From Paludibacteraceae bacterium (GTDB taxonomy: Bacteria; Bacteroidota; Bacteroidia; Bacteroidales; Paludibacteraceae): a stretch of DNA of 6,590 nucleotides. Below the pieces are notes generated by a model that ran no database searches, was not told the DNA's origin, and worked only from the letters and a program-made list of their open reading frames with translations. The position numbers and the translations under genes were made by a program. The first letter of the stretch is position 1, and each line of letters opens with the position of its first letter. The stretch lies in contig JAGPGR010000108.1 in NCBI GenBank assembly GCA_018055865.1, positions 1 to 6,590 of the forward strand. Reading direction: 5' to 3'. Of the stretch, positions 1 to 6,305 are shown one piece after another.

Positions 1-133
1 ATATAAGCTGAAATGGAGTTTCAACATAAGCCACATCAGGAGCTGAAGCCGTAAATTCCACATTTTCCTGGGCATTTACGTTCCATCCGGCTATTATTGC
101 CAATACTGATACTATGAATAATACTCTTTTCAT
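1..133 (-). CDS. batD: BatD, N-terminal fragment (cut by window edge)
   Basis: Only the first 44 codons are present; the rest lies beyond the left edge. The fragment begins MKRVLFIVSVLAIIAGWNVN and continues AQENVEFTASAPDVAYVETP. Residues 1-22 form a typical signal peptide (Lys-Arg, hydrophobic core, cleavage expected after the Ala of NVNA). The mature start, with its VEFTASAP motif followed by a short strand, matches the usual opening of BatD, a large exported or membrane-anchored protein of the aerotolerance operon whose periplasmic part is predicted to be beta-rich. It lies 89 nt downstream of batC on the same strand, which is the position of batD in the classic batABCDE order. The start codon is preceded by an A-rich stretch (CAGCAAATAA) with no Shine-Dalgarno sequence, as is usual in Bacteroidota. 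The identification combines a short sequence match with strong context; the full protein cannot be assessed here. Confidence 0.82.
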   Translation of the reverse strand, partial: MKRVLFIVSVLAIIAGWNVNAQENVEFTASAPDVAYVETPFQLI

Positions 134-222
134 TTATTTGCTGCGTGGTAATTCGACTAAGTCGTTATTTATTATTATTTTTTTCAATAATTTGAAAATA
201 ACTACCATATAACTTTCAATAA
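134..222. other. batC-batD intergenic gap
   Basis: This 89-nt, very AT-rich gap holds no gene. An 11-base direct repeat (TTTCAATAATT) occurs at 182-192 and 213-223, the second copy touching the batC stop codon. TTTTCAA (181-187) and TTGAAAA (192-198) can form a 7-bp stem with a 4-base loop, but on the coding strand it is followed by A-rich rather than T-rich sequence, so it does not look like an intrinsic terminator. CGACT/AGTCG (154-164) is a small palindrome 21 nt before the batD start. None of these has a demonstrated function. Confidence 0.4.
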
Positions 223-906
223 TTACCAATCTTTTTCTGTTTTTCTAACTGATCTTTTCTGAGCGTTTTTTGCTTTTTCCTGTGTATCCTGTTCGTCTTG
301 CCGGAGTGCTTCTAATATCTGCTGAGCATTCTCTTTCGACATTTGAGGTTGCTGTGGCTGAGGTTGTTCCTGTTTACTATCCGGATTATTCTTCGGTTCC
401 TGCTTTTCCTGTTTCTGGTTTTGGTTTTGATCTTTATCGTTGCCATTCCCGTTTTGATTCTGATTTTGTTGCTGTTTTTTCAGTTGCGACTGAGCGTAGG
501 CCAGGTTGTAGCGTGTTTCGTTGTCTTTCGGATTACTTTTCAGAGCCATTTTATAAGCCGAAATTGCTTCCTGTAATTTTCCGCCCGACATGAATGTATT
601 TCCCAGATTATGAAAATCGTAGGCTGTCTTTTGCTTGTCGGATGCTGCCAGCGGCACTGCATTTTGGTACTGTTCCAGGGCTTTATCGTACTTTCCCTGC
701 CGGAAAAGTGCATTGCCGAGGTTGTAGTTTGCTTCGAAAGATTTACTGTTTTTTTGGAGTGCTTTGCGGTATTCTATTTCGGCTTCGGTATATTTTTTAT
801 CTTTATAAAGCTTGTTTCCGGCGCGTATATCATCACTTTCCTGTTGAGCCAGTCCTGCCAAAGGAATAAAAGCCACTGCAAAAACTATGTATTTAATGAA
901 TTTCAT
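223..906 (-). CDS. batC: BatC, exported TPR protein
   Basis: This 227-residue protein is the TPR member of the Bat operon and probably a scaffold for protein contacts on the outer face of the inner membrane. Residues 1-20 form a signal peptide (MKFIKYIVFA..., cleavage expected near GLA-QQ). Three TPR-like helix pairs follow at about 27-54, 57-89 and 95-127, with typical TPR residues in NYNLGNALFRQGKYDKALEQ and in HNLGNTFMSGGKLQEAISAY. Residues about 143-189 are a low-complexity linker rich in Gln, Asn, Lys and Pro. A charged C-terminal helix follows (MSKENAQQILEALRQDEQDT), a segment that recurs at the end of Bacteroidales BatC/BatE-type proteins. The ATG overlaps the batB stop as ATGA, which points to translational coupling. 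The name BatC rather than BatE follows from its place between batB and batD. Confidence 0.9.
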   Translation of the reverse strand: MKFIKYIVFAVAFIPLAGLAQQESDDIRAGNKLYKDKKYTEAEIEYRKALQKNSKSFEANYNLGNALFRQGKYDKALEQYQNAVPLAASDKQKTAYDFHNLGNTFMSGGKLQEAISAYKMALKSNPKDNETRYNLAYAQSQLKKQQQNQNQNGNGNDKDQNQNQKQEKQEPKNNPDSKQEQPQPQQPQMSKENAQQILEALRQDEQDTQEKAKNAQKRSVRKTEKDW

Positions 907-1931
907 CTGATATCAAAAAACTTAATTCGACTTAACCATTTATTTTTTCTGGAAAAAATAAAGAACTCAATTATTAACAGAATCAATGCAATGATGGCAA
1001 ACGACTGGAATTGTTCGTTGTATTGCGAAAATACCTTCTCTTCCAAATCGGCAGTTGCCAACGTATCAAGCTGTTTGCTGATATTTTTCAGAGCTGCGTC
1101 GGAATTATCAACCCGCACGTACAGTCCGCCGCCAGCCTGGGCTATGCTTGCACACATTTGTTCGTTGAGCATGGATACCACCACATTGCCGTCCCGGTCT
1201 TTCTTGAAGCTAACCGTTCCGCCAATGGGAATCGGGCCGCCTTCAGCTGTACCCATTCCCACCACGTACACTTTTATTCCGTTGTCTGCGGCCAGTTTGG
1301 CAGCTGCTACAGCATCATCCTCGTGATTTTCGCCGTCGGTCAATACGATTATTGCCCTTCCGCCTTTCTGTTTTTTTTCTCCAAATGATCTGATAGCCAA
1401 ATCAATAGCCGACCCGATAGAGGTTCCCTGCACCGGAACCATGTTTGTATTGATGGTAGAAAGAAACATTTTTGCTGCCATATAATCGGTCGTGATGGGC
1501 AGTTGTACATAGGCATTTCCGGCAAAAACAATCAATCCTATTTTATCATCCTTCATTCTGTCTATCAGCTGCGAGAGAATCTGTTGCGCTTTCTGCAGCC
1601 GGCTGGGCTGAACATCCTGTGCGAGCATTGAATTGGAAACATCAAGTGCTATCATTACCTCTATTCCTTTTTTCTTCACATTTTCTTCCCTGGTACCAAA
1701 CTGTGGCTGCGCCAAAACCAGTACAAGCAGAAGCAGCGCCAGTAATTGCAAGTAAAACTTAATCTGAGGACGTACGTATGAAACATTAGGCATCAGAGGA
1801 TCCAGCGTATCCGGATTGCCCCAGGCTTTCGTATTCTTTTTTCTCAAAAATTGAGAACGAATAAAAAACCCTACCAACAGCAATACTGGTATGATTAAAA
1901 ATAAATATTCCGGATGTGCAAATCTAAACAT
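903..1931 (-). CDS. batB: BatB, membrane-anchored vWA-domain protein
   Basis: The 342-residue product is the second vWA protein of the operon. Two hydrophobic segments come first (about 10-25 and 60-75, the latter ending in the family-typical AQPQFG), then a vWA domain (about 90-290), then a C-terminal membrane helix (about 308-326) with a basic tail. The MIDAS metal site appears complete: D97-V-S-N-S101, T170 in GTSIG, and D199 in LTDGE. This predicts divalent-metal-dependent ligand binding. The vWA domain should face the cytoplasm, where MoxR could reach it, but that topology is inferred. The start lies 63 nt after the batA stop, and the stop overlaps the batC start by 4 nt. It differs from BatA by using Asn-Ser instead of Gly-Thr in the DxSxS motif and by the longer loop with GGPIPIGG (231-238). 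Length and layout are normal for BatB. Confidence 0.94.
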   Translation of the reverse strand: MFRFAHPEYLFLIIPVLLLVGFFIRSQFLRKKNTKAWGNPDTLDPLMPNVSYVRPQIKFYLQLLALLLLVLVLAQPQFGTREENVKKKGIEVMIALDVSNSMLAQDVQPSRLQKAQQILSQLIDRMKDDKIGLIVFAGNAYVQLPITTDYMAAKMFLSTINTNMVPVQGTSIGSAIDLAIRSFGEKKQKGGRAIIVLTDGENHEDDAVAAAKLAADNGIKVYVVGMGTAEGGPIPIGGTVSFKKDRDGNVVVSMLNEQMCASIAQAGGGLYVRVDNSDAALKNISKQLDTLATADLEEKVFSQYNEQFQSFAIIALILLIIEFFIFSRKNKWLSRIKFFDIR

Positions 1932-1994
1932 ATCTCAAAACAAACTATTTGAACAAAACTAATTAACCAAAACACAAATACATCATAACTAAAG

Positions 1995-2978
1995 CTAATG
2001 CAATGTCCTCATCCACGTATTTTTTAGCAGGTTTTCGGCAAAAAGCAGCAAGAATGCCAGCAAAGCAAAAACAAAATACATTTCACTTTTATTGCTGAAT
2101 TCTTTCACGCTGATTTTTGTTTTCTCCAGTTGGTCAATTTCCTGATAGATAGCTCTTAACTTGGCATTATTAGTGGCCCTGAAATACTGTCCGCCAGTCA
2201 TTTCGGCAATATCCTGCAATGTTTTCTCATCAAATTCCGATTCCACCTGCTGATATCGGACTCCAAACGGAGTTTGTACTGGCATATTGATAGTACCATG
2301 AGAACCAACACCAATGGCATACACACGAATTCCGAATGTTTTTGCTATTTCGGCAGCTGTAATAGGAGCTATATCTCCCTGATTATTAGATCCATCGGTA
2401 AGCAGAATAATCACTTTGGACTTTGCTTTACTGTCTTTGATACGGCTCACAGCATTGGCCAGACCAAGTCCAATGGCTGTTCCGTCGTTAATCAATCCGT
2501 ATTTTACTCCTGAGAAAAGATTAATCAGTACCGAATGATCAATGGTCAGCGGACATTGGGTAAAACTTTCTGCAGCAAAAACCACCAACCCAATGTTGTC
2601 GTTCGGACGTGTCTGAATAAAATCGATTGCCACATCTTTGGCTGCTTCGAGTCTGCTCGGGCGGAGGTCTTCGGCCTGCATCGTGCCCGAAACATCAAGC
2701 GCCATTATGATGTCAATGCCTTCCTTGTCTTCAGTGCGCCAATTGTTGGACGATTGCGGGCGGGCAATGGCCAAAATCATAAGCGCTACAGCCAATACCC
2801 GGAGAATAAAAGTGAGATGCCTGAATTTCATCCGCAGCGTTTTAGGATTTCCCTTCAGCTTGCTGACAGTAGAAATCTGCATGCTGGCATCCGCTTTCCG
2901 AAGCTCCCACACGTACCAAAAGATAACGGGAAGCAAAAGCAACAACAAAAACAGATATTCAGGATTTTTAAATGCCAT
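1995..2978 (-). CDS. batA: BatA, membrane-anchored vWA-domain protein
   Basis: The 327-residue product is the first vWA protein of the bat operon. An N-terminal hydrophobic helix (about 9-24, after the FKNPEYLF start typical of the family) and a second one (about 56-72, ending in IARPQ) precede a vWA domain (about 86-280). A C-terminal helix spans about 299-317. All MIDAS positions are present: D95-V-S-G-T99, T167 in DGTAIG, and D195 in LTDGS. BatA and BatB share architecture and are probably ancient paralogues that may form a heteromer; this is inferred from the family, not shown here. The ATG is preceded by an A-rich leader (TTTAAAATAAAAA) without a Shine-Dalgarno sequence. The 104-nt gap to the upstream gene contains heptamer repeats. 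Confidence 0.94.
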   Translation of the reverse strand: MAFKNPEYLFLLLLLLPVIFWYVWELRKADASMQISTVSKLKGNPKTLRMKFRHLTFILRVLAVALMILAIARPQSSNNWRTEDKEGIDIIMALDVSGTMQAEDLRPSRLEAAKDVAIDFIQTRPNDNIGLVVFAAESFTQCPLTIDHSVLINLFSGVKYGLINDGTAIGLGLANAVSRIKDSKAKSKVIILLTDGSNNQGDIAPITAAEIAKTFGIRVYAIGVGSHGTINMPVQTPFGVRYQQVESEFDEKTLQDIAEMTGGQYFRATNNAKLRAIYQEIDQLEKTKISVKEFSNKSEMYFVFALLAFLLLFAENLLKNTWMRTLH

Positions 2979-2998
2979 TTTTTATTTTAAACTTCGTT

Positions 2999-3086
2999 TG
3001 AAAATTGTTAATTGAGCAGTGAGCAGTGAGCAATCAGCAATAACAATCAATAATTATTTTTCGATACTCAGAACTCAGAACTTCAT
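2999..3086 (-). repeat. Degenerate heptamer tandem repeats between the 4060-3083 gene and batA
   Basis: Read on the coding strand, 3079-3066 is two exact copies of TCTGAGT, preceded by a partial copy that runs into the TGA stop codon. After a short break, 3054-2999 can be read as eight consecutive 7-base units: ATTATTG, ATTGTTA, TTGCTGA, TTGCTCA, CTGCTCA, CTGCTCA, ATTAACA, ATTTTCA. The middle units are clear; the outer ones are degraded or may be chance. The CTGCTCA unit recurs in the moxR/DUF58 gap 2 kb away. The period is read directly from the sequence; the function is unknown. Confidence 0.75.
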
Positions 3087-4060
3087 TTAGTCTTTATTTT
3101 TTTTATTTCTTCGGTCACTTTATCAGTTGGTTTAAATTCTTCTACTTTGGTCTGATTCACAAACAGATAGGCGTTCATCAGACTCATCTCGTTGTCGTTG
3201 GGTGCAGGATTCCATTTTGCAAATTTCACCAGATCTGCCAGAGTAAGTATCTGACGAAGCGCACCATAAGCACCTGATTTATCCACTTTCAGAAATTCAG
3301 TATGACTTAGAATTTCGCCCGAAGTCATTTCCATGCTGTTGATATTAAACATTCTTTCGATGTAAAGCCGCACTGTATCAGTAAGTTCGGTGTGATATTC
3401 TTTAAATCTTCCTTTTTGCCAAAGTTTTTCTTCTCTGATTTTATCCAGCCGCTGCAATGCTTCGATATAAGGCGGAATAATTACTTTGCGGGTTTCGGTT
3501 TTAAGAATCGGTTTCCGCATTACAAATTTCCGAATCAACATGTAAAGTACTACCGCCAAAGCAATCAGCAGAAAAATGAGCAACATACGCTGCATGAAAG
3601 CTTTCCAGTTGAATTTGGGTTTATAAACCGGTTTTATATCAGCCAGCGTATTGGAGGCAGTATCGATTACAAAAGGCTGGATTACTTTCAGCGAAAGAGA
3701 ATTAGACCACGAAGTATCACTGCCTGAGACGTAGGGAAAGGGTGGCACGTAAATTAATGAATCTTCAAATGAAGTTACTACATATTTTACATTCACCTGC
3801 ACCTTATCGTCGGAAAAGTTGACCGTATCGAGTTTTGCCTGCTGAACAATTTCCAGATTTCCTACAATTGTATCCGAGAAAACGGGCAGTCGAACCATTT
3901 GACCTTTATTCTGAACAACTTCAAAAGTAAGTGCAGTCTGTTCGCCAATCCAGATTTGAGTGGAATCCATCCTTGCTTTCACAGAAACAGGTTGTGCAGA
4001 AATGCTTTCCCCACACATCAAAATCAGGAAAATGAAGCAAAAACGAAAGAAATTATTCAT
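3083..4060 (-). CDS. Bat-operon membrane protein: exported beta-type domain, TM helix, cytoplasmic helical domain
   Basis: The 325-residue product has a signal peptide at about 1-22 (hydrophobic core FFRFCFIFLILM, cleavage expected after ISA). An exported, strand-rich region covers about 23-135, with VSVKARMDSTQIWIGEQTAL resembling the repeated immunoglobulin-like units of BatD. One transmembrane helix (about 158-177, LLIFLLIALAVVLYML) is followed by a basic stop-transfer stretch (RKFVMRK). The rest, about 195-325, is a helical cytoplasmic domain with the conserved-looking segment LADLVKFAKWNPAPNDNE (274-291). In many MoxR-vWA clusters the slot between DUF58 and the first vWA gene holds a DUF4381-type membrane protein. 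This gene fits that slot and topology, but I cannot confirm the family by eye. Cys16 is not in a good lipobox (Met precedes it), so a lipoprotein is unlikely. It may connect an exported domain to the cytoplasmic MoxR/vWA machinery; that is inference. Confidence 0.85.
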   Translation of the reverse strand: MNNFFRFCFIFLILMCGESISAQPVSVKARMDSTQIWIGEQTALTFEVVQNKGQMVRLPVFSDTIVGNLEIVQQAKLDTVNFSDDKVQVNVKYVVTSFEDSLIYVPPFPYVSGSDTSWSNSLSLKVIQPFVIDTASNTLADIKPVYKPKFNWKAFMQRMLLIFLLIALAVVLYMLIRKFVMRKPILKTETRKVIIPPYIEALQRLDKIREEKLWQKGRFKEYHTELTDTVRLYIERMFNINSMEMTSGEILSHTEFLKVDKSGAYGALRQILTLADLVKFAKWNPAPNDNEMSLMNAYLFVNQTKVEEFKPTDKVTEEIKKIKTK

Positions 4061-4090
4061 TTTATTTAGTACTGTATTCGGTTCTACTAT

Positions 4091-4118
4091 AAAAAAATCT
4101 GATCCCGATAGTAATCAG
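4091..4118 (-). terminator. Weak hairpin with T-run in the DUF58 downstream gap
   Basis: On the coding strand CTGAT (4118-4114) and ATCAG (4103-4099) can pair around a 10-base loop, followed after one A by seven T residues (4097-4091). The stem is only 5 bp with two G-C pairs, so it would be a poor intrinsic terminator. If active it could reduce read-through from moxR-DUF58 into the downstream bat genes. It may be coincidental in AT-rich sequence. Confidence 0.22.
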
Positions 4119-4129
4119 GAGAGTTCTGC

Positions 4130-4150
4130 TATAAACTATAAACTATAAAC
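4130..4150 (-). repeat. Three exact copies of a TATAAAC heptamer
   Basis: Three perfect head-to-tail copies of TATAAAC (plus-strand reading; GTTTATA on the coding strand) end 4 nt before the DUF58 stop codon, that is, just downstream of the gene. The unit differs from the CTGCTCA type in the flanking gaps but has the same 7-base period. This is seen directly; the function is unknown. Confidence 0.8.
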
Positions 4151-4154
4151 TTCC

Positions 4155-5021
4155 TCACCCTCTCAACTTGAAAAGCTTCATCAAAGCACGTACATAATCA
4201 TCGCTCGTACTCATCGTTACCGAATCGACGCCCGATTGTTTGAACGTTTTCTGCAGCGCAAGCTGCCTTTCGTTCCACTTGTGTTTATACGATGTGCGAA
4301 GTCGTTTATCGGAAGTATCCACCCATATTCGTTCGCCGGTTTCGGCATCTTTCACTTTGATGAGTCCCACATCAGGCAATTCAGCCTCGCGAATGTCGTA
4401 CACCTGCATGGCTGCAATGTCGTGTTTATTATTGGCAATTGTAAGCGTTCGTTCAAATCCGGAATCAATAAAATCGGAAATGATAAACGCAGTCGAACGT
4501 TTTTTGATAGCGTTTGTAAAATATTTCAACGCTTCGCCAATGTTGGTCTGATTACTTACAGGTTCGAATACCAGCAATTCACGAATTATATGCAATACGT
4601 GTTTTTTCCCCTTTTTGGGAGGAATGAATTTTTCTATTTTATCCGAAAAGAATATTGCCCCTACTTTATCGTTGTTTTGAATGGTTGAAAAAGCAAGTGT
4701 TGCGGAAACTTCTGTGATGATTCCTTTTTTGTACTGATTTGTAGTTCCGAAATCAAGGCTTCCTGAAACATCCACCAAAAGCATAACAGTGAGTTCACGT
4801 TCTTCTTCGAATACTTTTATATACGGACGACCAAAGCGGGCTGTTACATTCCAGTCAATCGAACGCACATCATCACCATATTGATATTCACGCACTTCCG
4901 AAAAAGTCATACCTCGTCCTTTGAAAGCGGTATGATACTGACCGGCAAAGATATTTTGCGACAGTCCGCGTGTTTTTATCTCTATTTTCCTGACTTTTTT
5001 GAGTAACTCGTTGGTTTCCAT
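4155..5021 (-). CDS. DUF58 protein with vWA-like domain (MoxR partner)
   Basis: The 288-residue soluble protein has no signal peptide or membrane helix. The N-terminal half carries the DUF58 signature: KGRGMTFSEVREYQYGDDVR (34-53), then SIDWNVTARFGRPYIKVFEE (54-73). A vWA-like core follows with D84-V-S-G-S88, T159 in NQTNIG, and D183 in IISDF, so a metal-binding MIDAS site looks intact. DUF58 proteins are regularly encoded next to moxR and are regarded as cytoplasmic partners or substrates of the MoxR ATPase. The start METNELLKKVRKIEIKTRGL is the usual opening of Bacteroidota homologues, which supports the chosen ATG. It lies 82 nt downstream of moxR with a heptamer repeat ladder between them. 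No truncation or missing motif is seen. The biochemical function of the family is not established. Confidence 0.93.
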   Translation of the reverse strand: METNELLKKVRKIEIKTRGLSQNIFAGQYHTAFKGRGMTFSEVREYQYGDDVRSIDWNVTARFGRPYIKVFEEERELTVMLLVDVSGSLDFGTTNQYKKGIITEVSATLAFSTIQNNDKVGAIFFSDKIEKFIPPKKGKKHVLHIIRELLVFEPVSNQTNIGEALKYFTNAIKKRSTAFIISDFIDSGFERTLTIANNKHDIAAMQVYDIREAELPDVGLIKVKDAETGERIWVDTSDKRLRTSYKHKWNERQLALQKTFKQSGVDSVTMSTSDDYVRALMKLFKLRG

Positions 5022-5024
5022 TAT

Positions 5025-5106
5025 TCAGTAGTGAGCATTGAGCGGTGAGCAGTAAGCAGTGAGTAAATATTACTGAAAACTGAAAACTGCCAACTGCTGA
5101 CAATTA
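5025..5106 (-). repeat. Degenerate heptamer tandem repeats between moxR and the DUF58 gene
   Basis: The whole moxR-DUF58 gap is built of 7-base units. On the coding strand the first block (5106-5072) reads TAATTGT, CAGCAGT, TGGCAGT, TTTCAGT, TTTCAGT. After a 5-base break the second block (5066-5025) reads TTACTCA, CTGCTTA, CTGCTCA, CCGCTCA, ATGCTCA, CTACTGA. The first unit contains the moxR TAA stop, and the block ends 3 bases before the DUF58 ATG. CTGCTCA also occurs in the gap before batA. The repeat is visible directly; any role in RNA stability, binding or recombination is unknown. Confidence 0.8.
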
Positions 5107-6090
5107 AGGTACTTCTACCTGATTCAAAATATCGGTTATGATTTCTTCGGAGGTCAGACTGTTTGCTTCGGCCTCATAACTCAATCCGATACGGTGACGC
5201 AGCACATCGTAGCAAACGGCACGCACATCTTCGGGAATTACATACCCGCGGCGTTTGATAAATGCATAGGCTCTCGAAGCCAGCGCCAGATTGATGGAAG
5301 CACGCGGCGAAGCACCAAACGAAATCATGTCTTTCAAATCATCCAGCTTGTAATCCTGCGGATAGCGGGTGGCAAATACTATGTCGATAATGTATTTCTC
5401 TATTTTTTCGTCAATATATACCTGACGCACCACATCTCTTGCTTCTATAATGTCGCGGGGCGAAATGACAGCATCCACCCGGGGTTGCTCCTTGGCCAGA
5501 TTCTGACGAATAATCAGTTTTTCTTCTTCCTTTTTCGGATAATCAATCACTACTTTCAGCATGAAACGGTCAACCTGCGCTTCGGGAAGCGGATAAGTAC
5601 CTTCCTGTTCGATTGGATTCTGAGTAGCCAGTACCATAAACGGTTCGTCCAGCGGATAGGTTTTGTCGCCTATCGTCACCTGCCGTTCCTGCATGGCTTC
5701 CAGCAGCGCGCTTTGCACTTTAGCCGGAGCACGGTTAATTTCGTCGGCGAGGATAAAATTGGCAAAGACCGGCCCTTTCCGAATGTGAAAATCTTCATTC
5801 TTCTGGCTGTAAATCATTGTACCAATCACATCGGCCGGCAACAAGTCAGGAGTAAACTGAATGCGACTGAAATCAGCTTTAATAAGATCGGACAATGTTT
5901 TGATTGCCAAAGTTTTAGCCAAACCCGGAACACCTTCGAGCAGGATGTGTCCGTTGGAAAGCAAAGCAATGAGGAGAGATTCAACCAAATGCTTCTGTCC
6001 TACTATTACCTTATCCATACCCATGGTAATAGAATCAACAAACGCACTCTGACGTTCAATTCGTTCGTTAAGTTCTTTTATATCAACCAT
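5104..6090 (-). CDS. moxR: MoxR-family AAA+ ATPase
   Basis: The 328-residue cytoplasmic ATPase is the first gene of the operon. The AAA+ core shows Walker A EGVPGLAKT (52-60), Walker B FILADEINRA (112-121, with D116 and E117), sensor 1 ATQNP (155-159), an arginine-finger candidate in QVDRFM (R175), and sensor 2 GASPRAS (259-265, R263). The FTPDLLPADVIG segment (79-90) is typical of MoxR proteins. Length and motif order are normal, with nothing missing. MoxR ATPases are thought to act as chaperones that remodel or activate vWA-domain proteins, and here three vWA or DUF58 partners follow in the same direction. The ATG is preceded by an AT-rich leader (TTTAATTAGAA) with no Shine-Dalgarno sequence. 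A candidate Bacteroidota promoter lies 46 nt upstream. The symbol names the family; an orthologue-specific name is not implied. Confidence 0.95.
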   Translation of the reverse strand: MVDIKELNERIERQSAFVDSITMGMDKVIVGQKHLVESLLIALLSNGHILLEGVPGLAKTLAIKTLSDLIKADFSRIQFTPDLLPADVIGTMIYSQKNEDFHIRKGPVFANFILADEINRAPAKVQSALLEAMQERQVTIGDKTYPLDEPFMVLATQNPIEQEGTYPLPEAQVDRFMLKVVIDYPKKEEEKLIIRQNLAKEQPRVDAVISPRDIIEARDVVRQVYIDEKIEKYIIDIVFATRYPQDYKLDDLKDMISFGASPRASINLALASRAYAFIKRRGYVIPEDVRAVCYDVLRHRIGLSYEAEANSLTSEEIITDILNQVEVP

Positions 6091-6135
6091 TTCTAATTAA
6101 ATATTTTAATGAAAAGTTATTTTTTAATCGGGAAA

Positions 6136-6143
6136 CAAAGATA
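6136..6143 (-). promoter_or_regulatory. Candidate -7 promoter element (TAnnTTTG) for the moxR-bat operon
   Basis: On the coding strand the sequence TATCTTTG matches the Bacteroidota primary-sigma -7 consensus TAnnTTTG at every fixed position. It lies 45 nt before the moxR ATG, giving an expected 5' leader of roughly 35-40 nt. The -33 region at the usual spacing of about 19 nt reads TGATTT-like rather than TTTG, so only the -7 half is well matched. No other good candidate was found between here and the MITE-like element. Confidence 0.5.
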
Positions 6144-6193
6144 CAATTAATTCAAATGTTAAATCACTCCTTTAATAACTATTAACCTCAATT

Positions 6194-6221
6194 TAAACAA
6201 TGTAAACAATGATTTTCATTG
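6194..6221. repeat. 9-bp tandem duplication next to a small inverted repeat, upstream of the operon promoter
   Basis: TAAACAATG occurs twice in tandem (6194-6202, 6203-6211). The second copy runs into CAATGA-TTT-TCATTG (6207-6221), a 6-bp inverted repeat with a 3-base loop. It lies about 50-80 bases upstream of the candidate -7 element, a position where a regulator could bind, but in such AT-rich DNA it may be chance. Confidence 0.35.
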
Positions 6222-6305
6222 ATAAAGACTTATTGTAAAACTATGTGTGGGTAATAACATTTTTCATTAAAAAATATTTGAGTCCACTCCGAAAACCACT
6301 TGTTT

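Noticed and set aside
181..198. Hairpin TTTTCAA-TAAT-TTGAAAA between batC and batD as a terminator
   Set aside because: It is almost all A-T with no T-run following on the coding strand, and the operon is expected to continue into batD and batE.
610..1326. Plus-strand open frame (238 codons) opposite batC and batB
   Set aside because: It spans the batB/batC junction on the opposite strand of two well-supported genes and has no family resemblance; a shadow frame.
1954..1961. Internal promoter before batB (TAGTTTTG on the coding strand matches TAnnTTTG)
   Set aside because: There is no -33 TTTG at proper spacing, and single -7 matches are expected by chance in AT-rich gaps. Kept as a note only.
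4004..4060. Lipoprotein signal in the 4060-3083 gene (Cys16)
   Set aside because: The residue before the Cys is Met and the lipobox pattern is not met; a standard cleavage site after ISA at residue 22 fits better.
5025..5106. Possible CRISPR-like array
   Set aside because: The units are 7 bases, directly abutting and degenerate, with no spacers and no cas genes nearby. This is a simple tandem repeat.
5194..6096. Long plus-strand open frame (300 codons) opposite moxR
   Set aside because: It is the antisense of a clear MoxR gene with all AAA+ motifs; its own translation has no domain, and its length follows from the codon use of the real gene.
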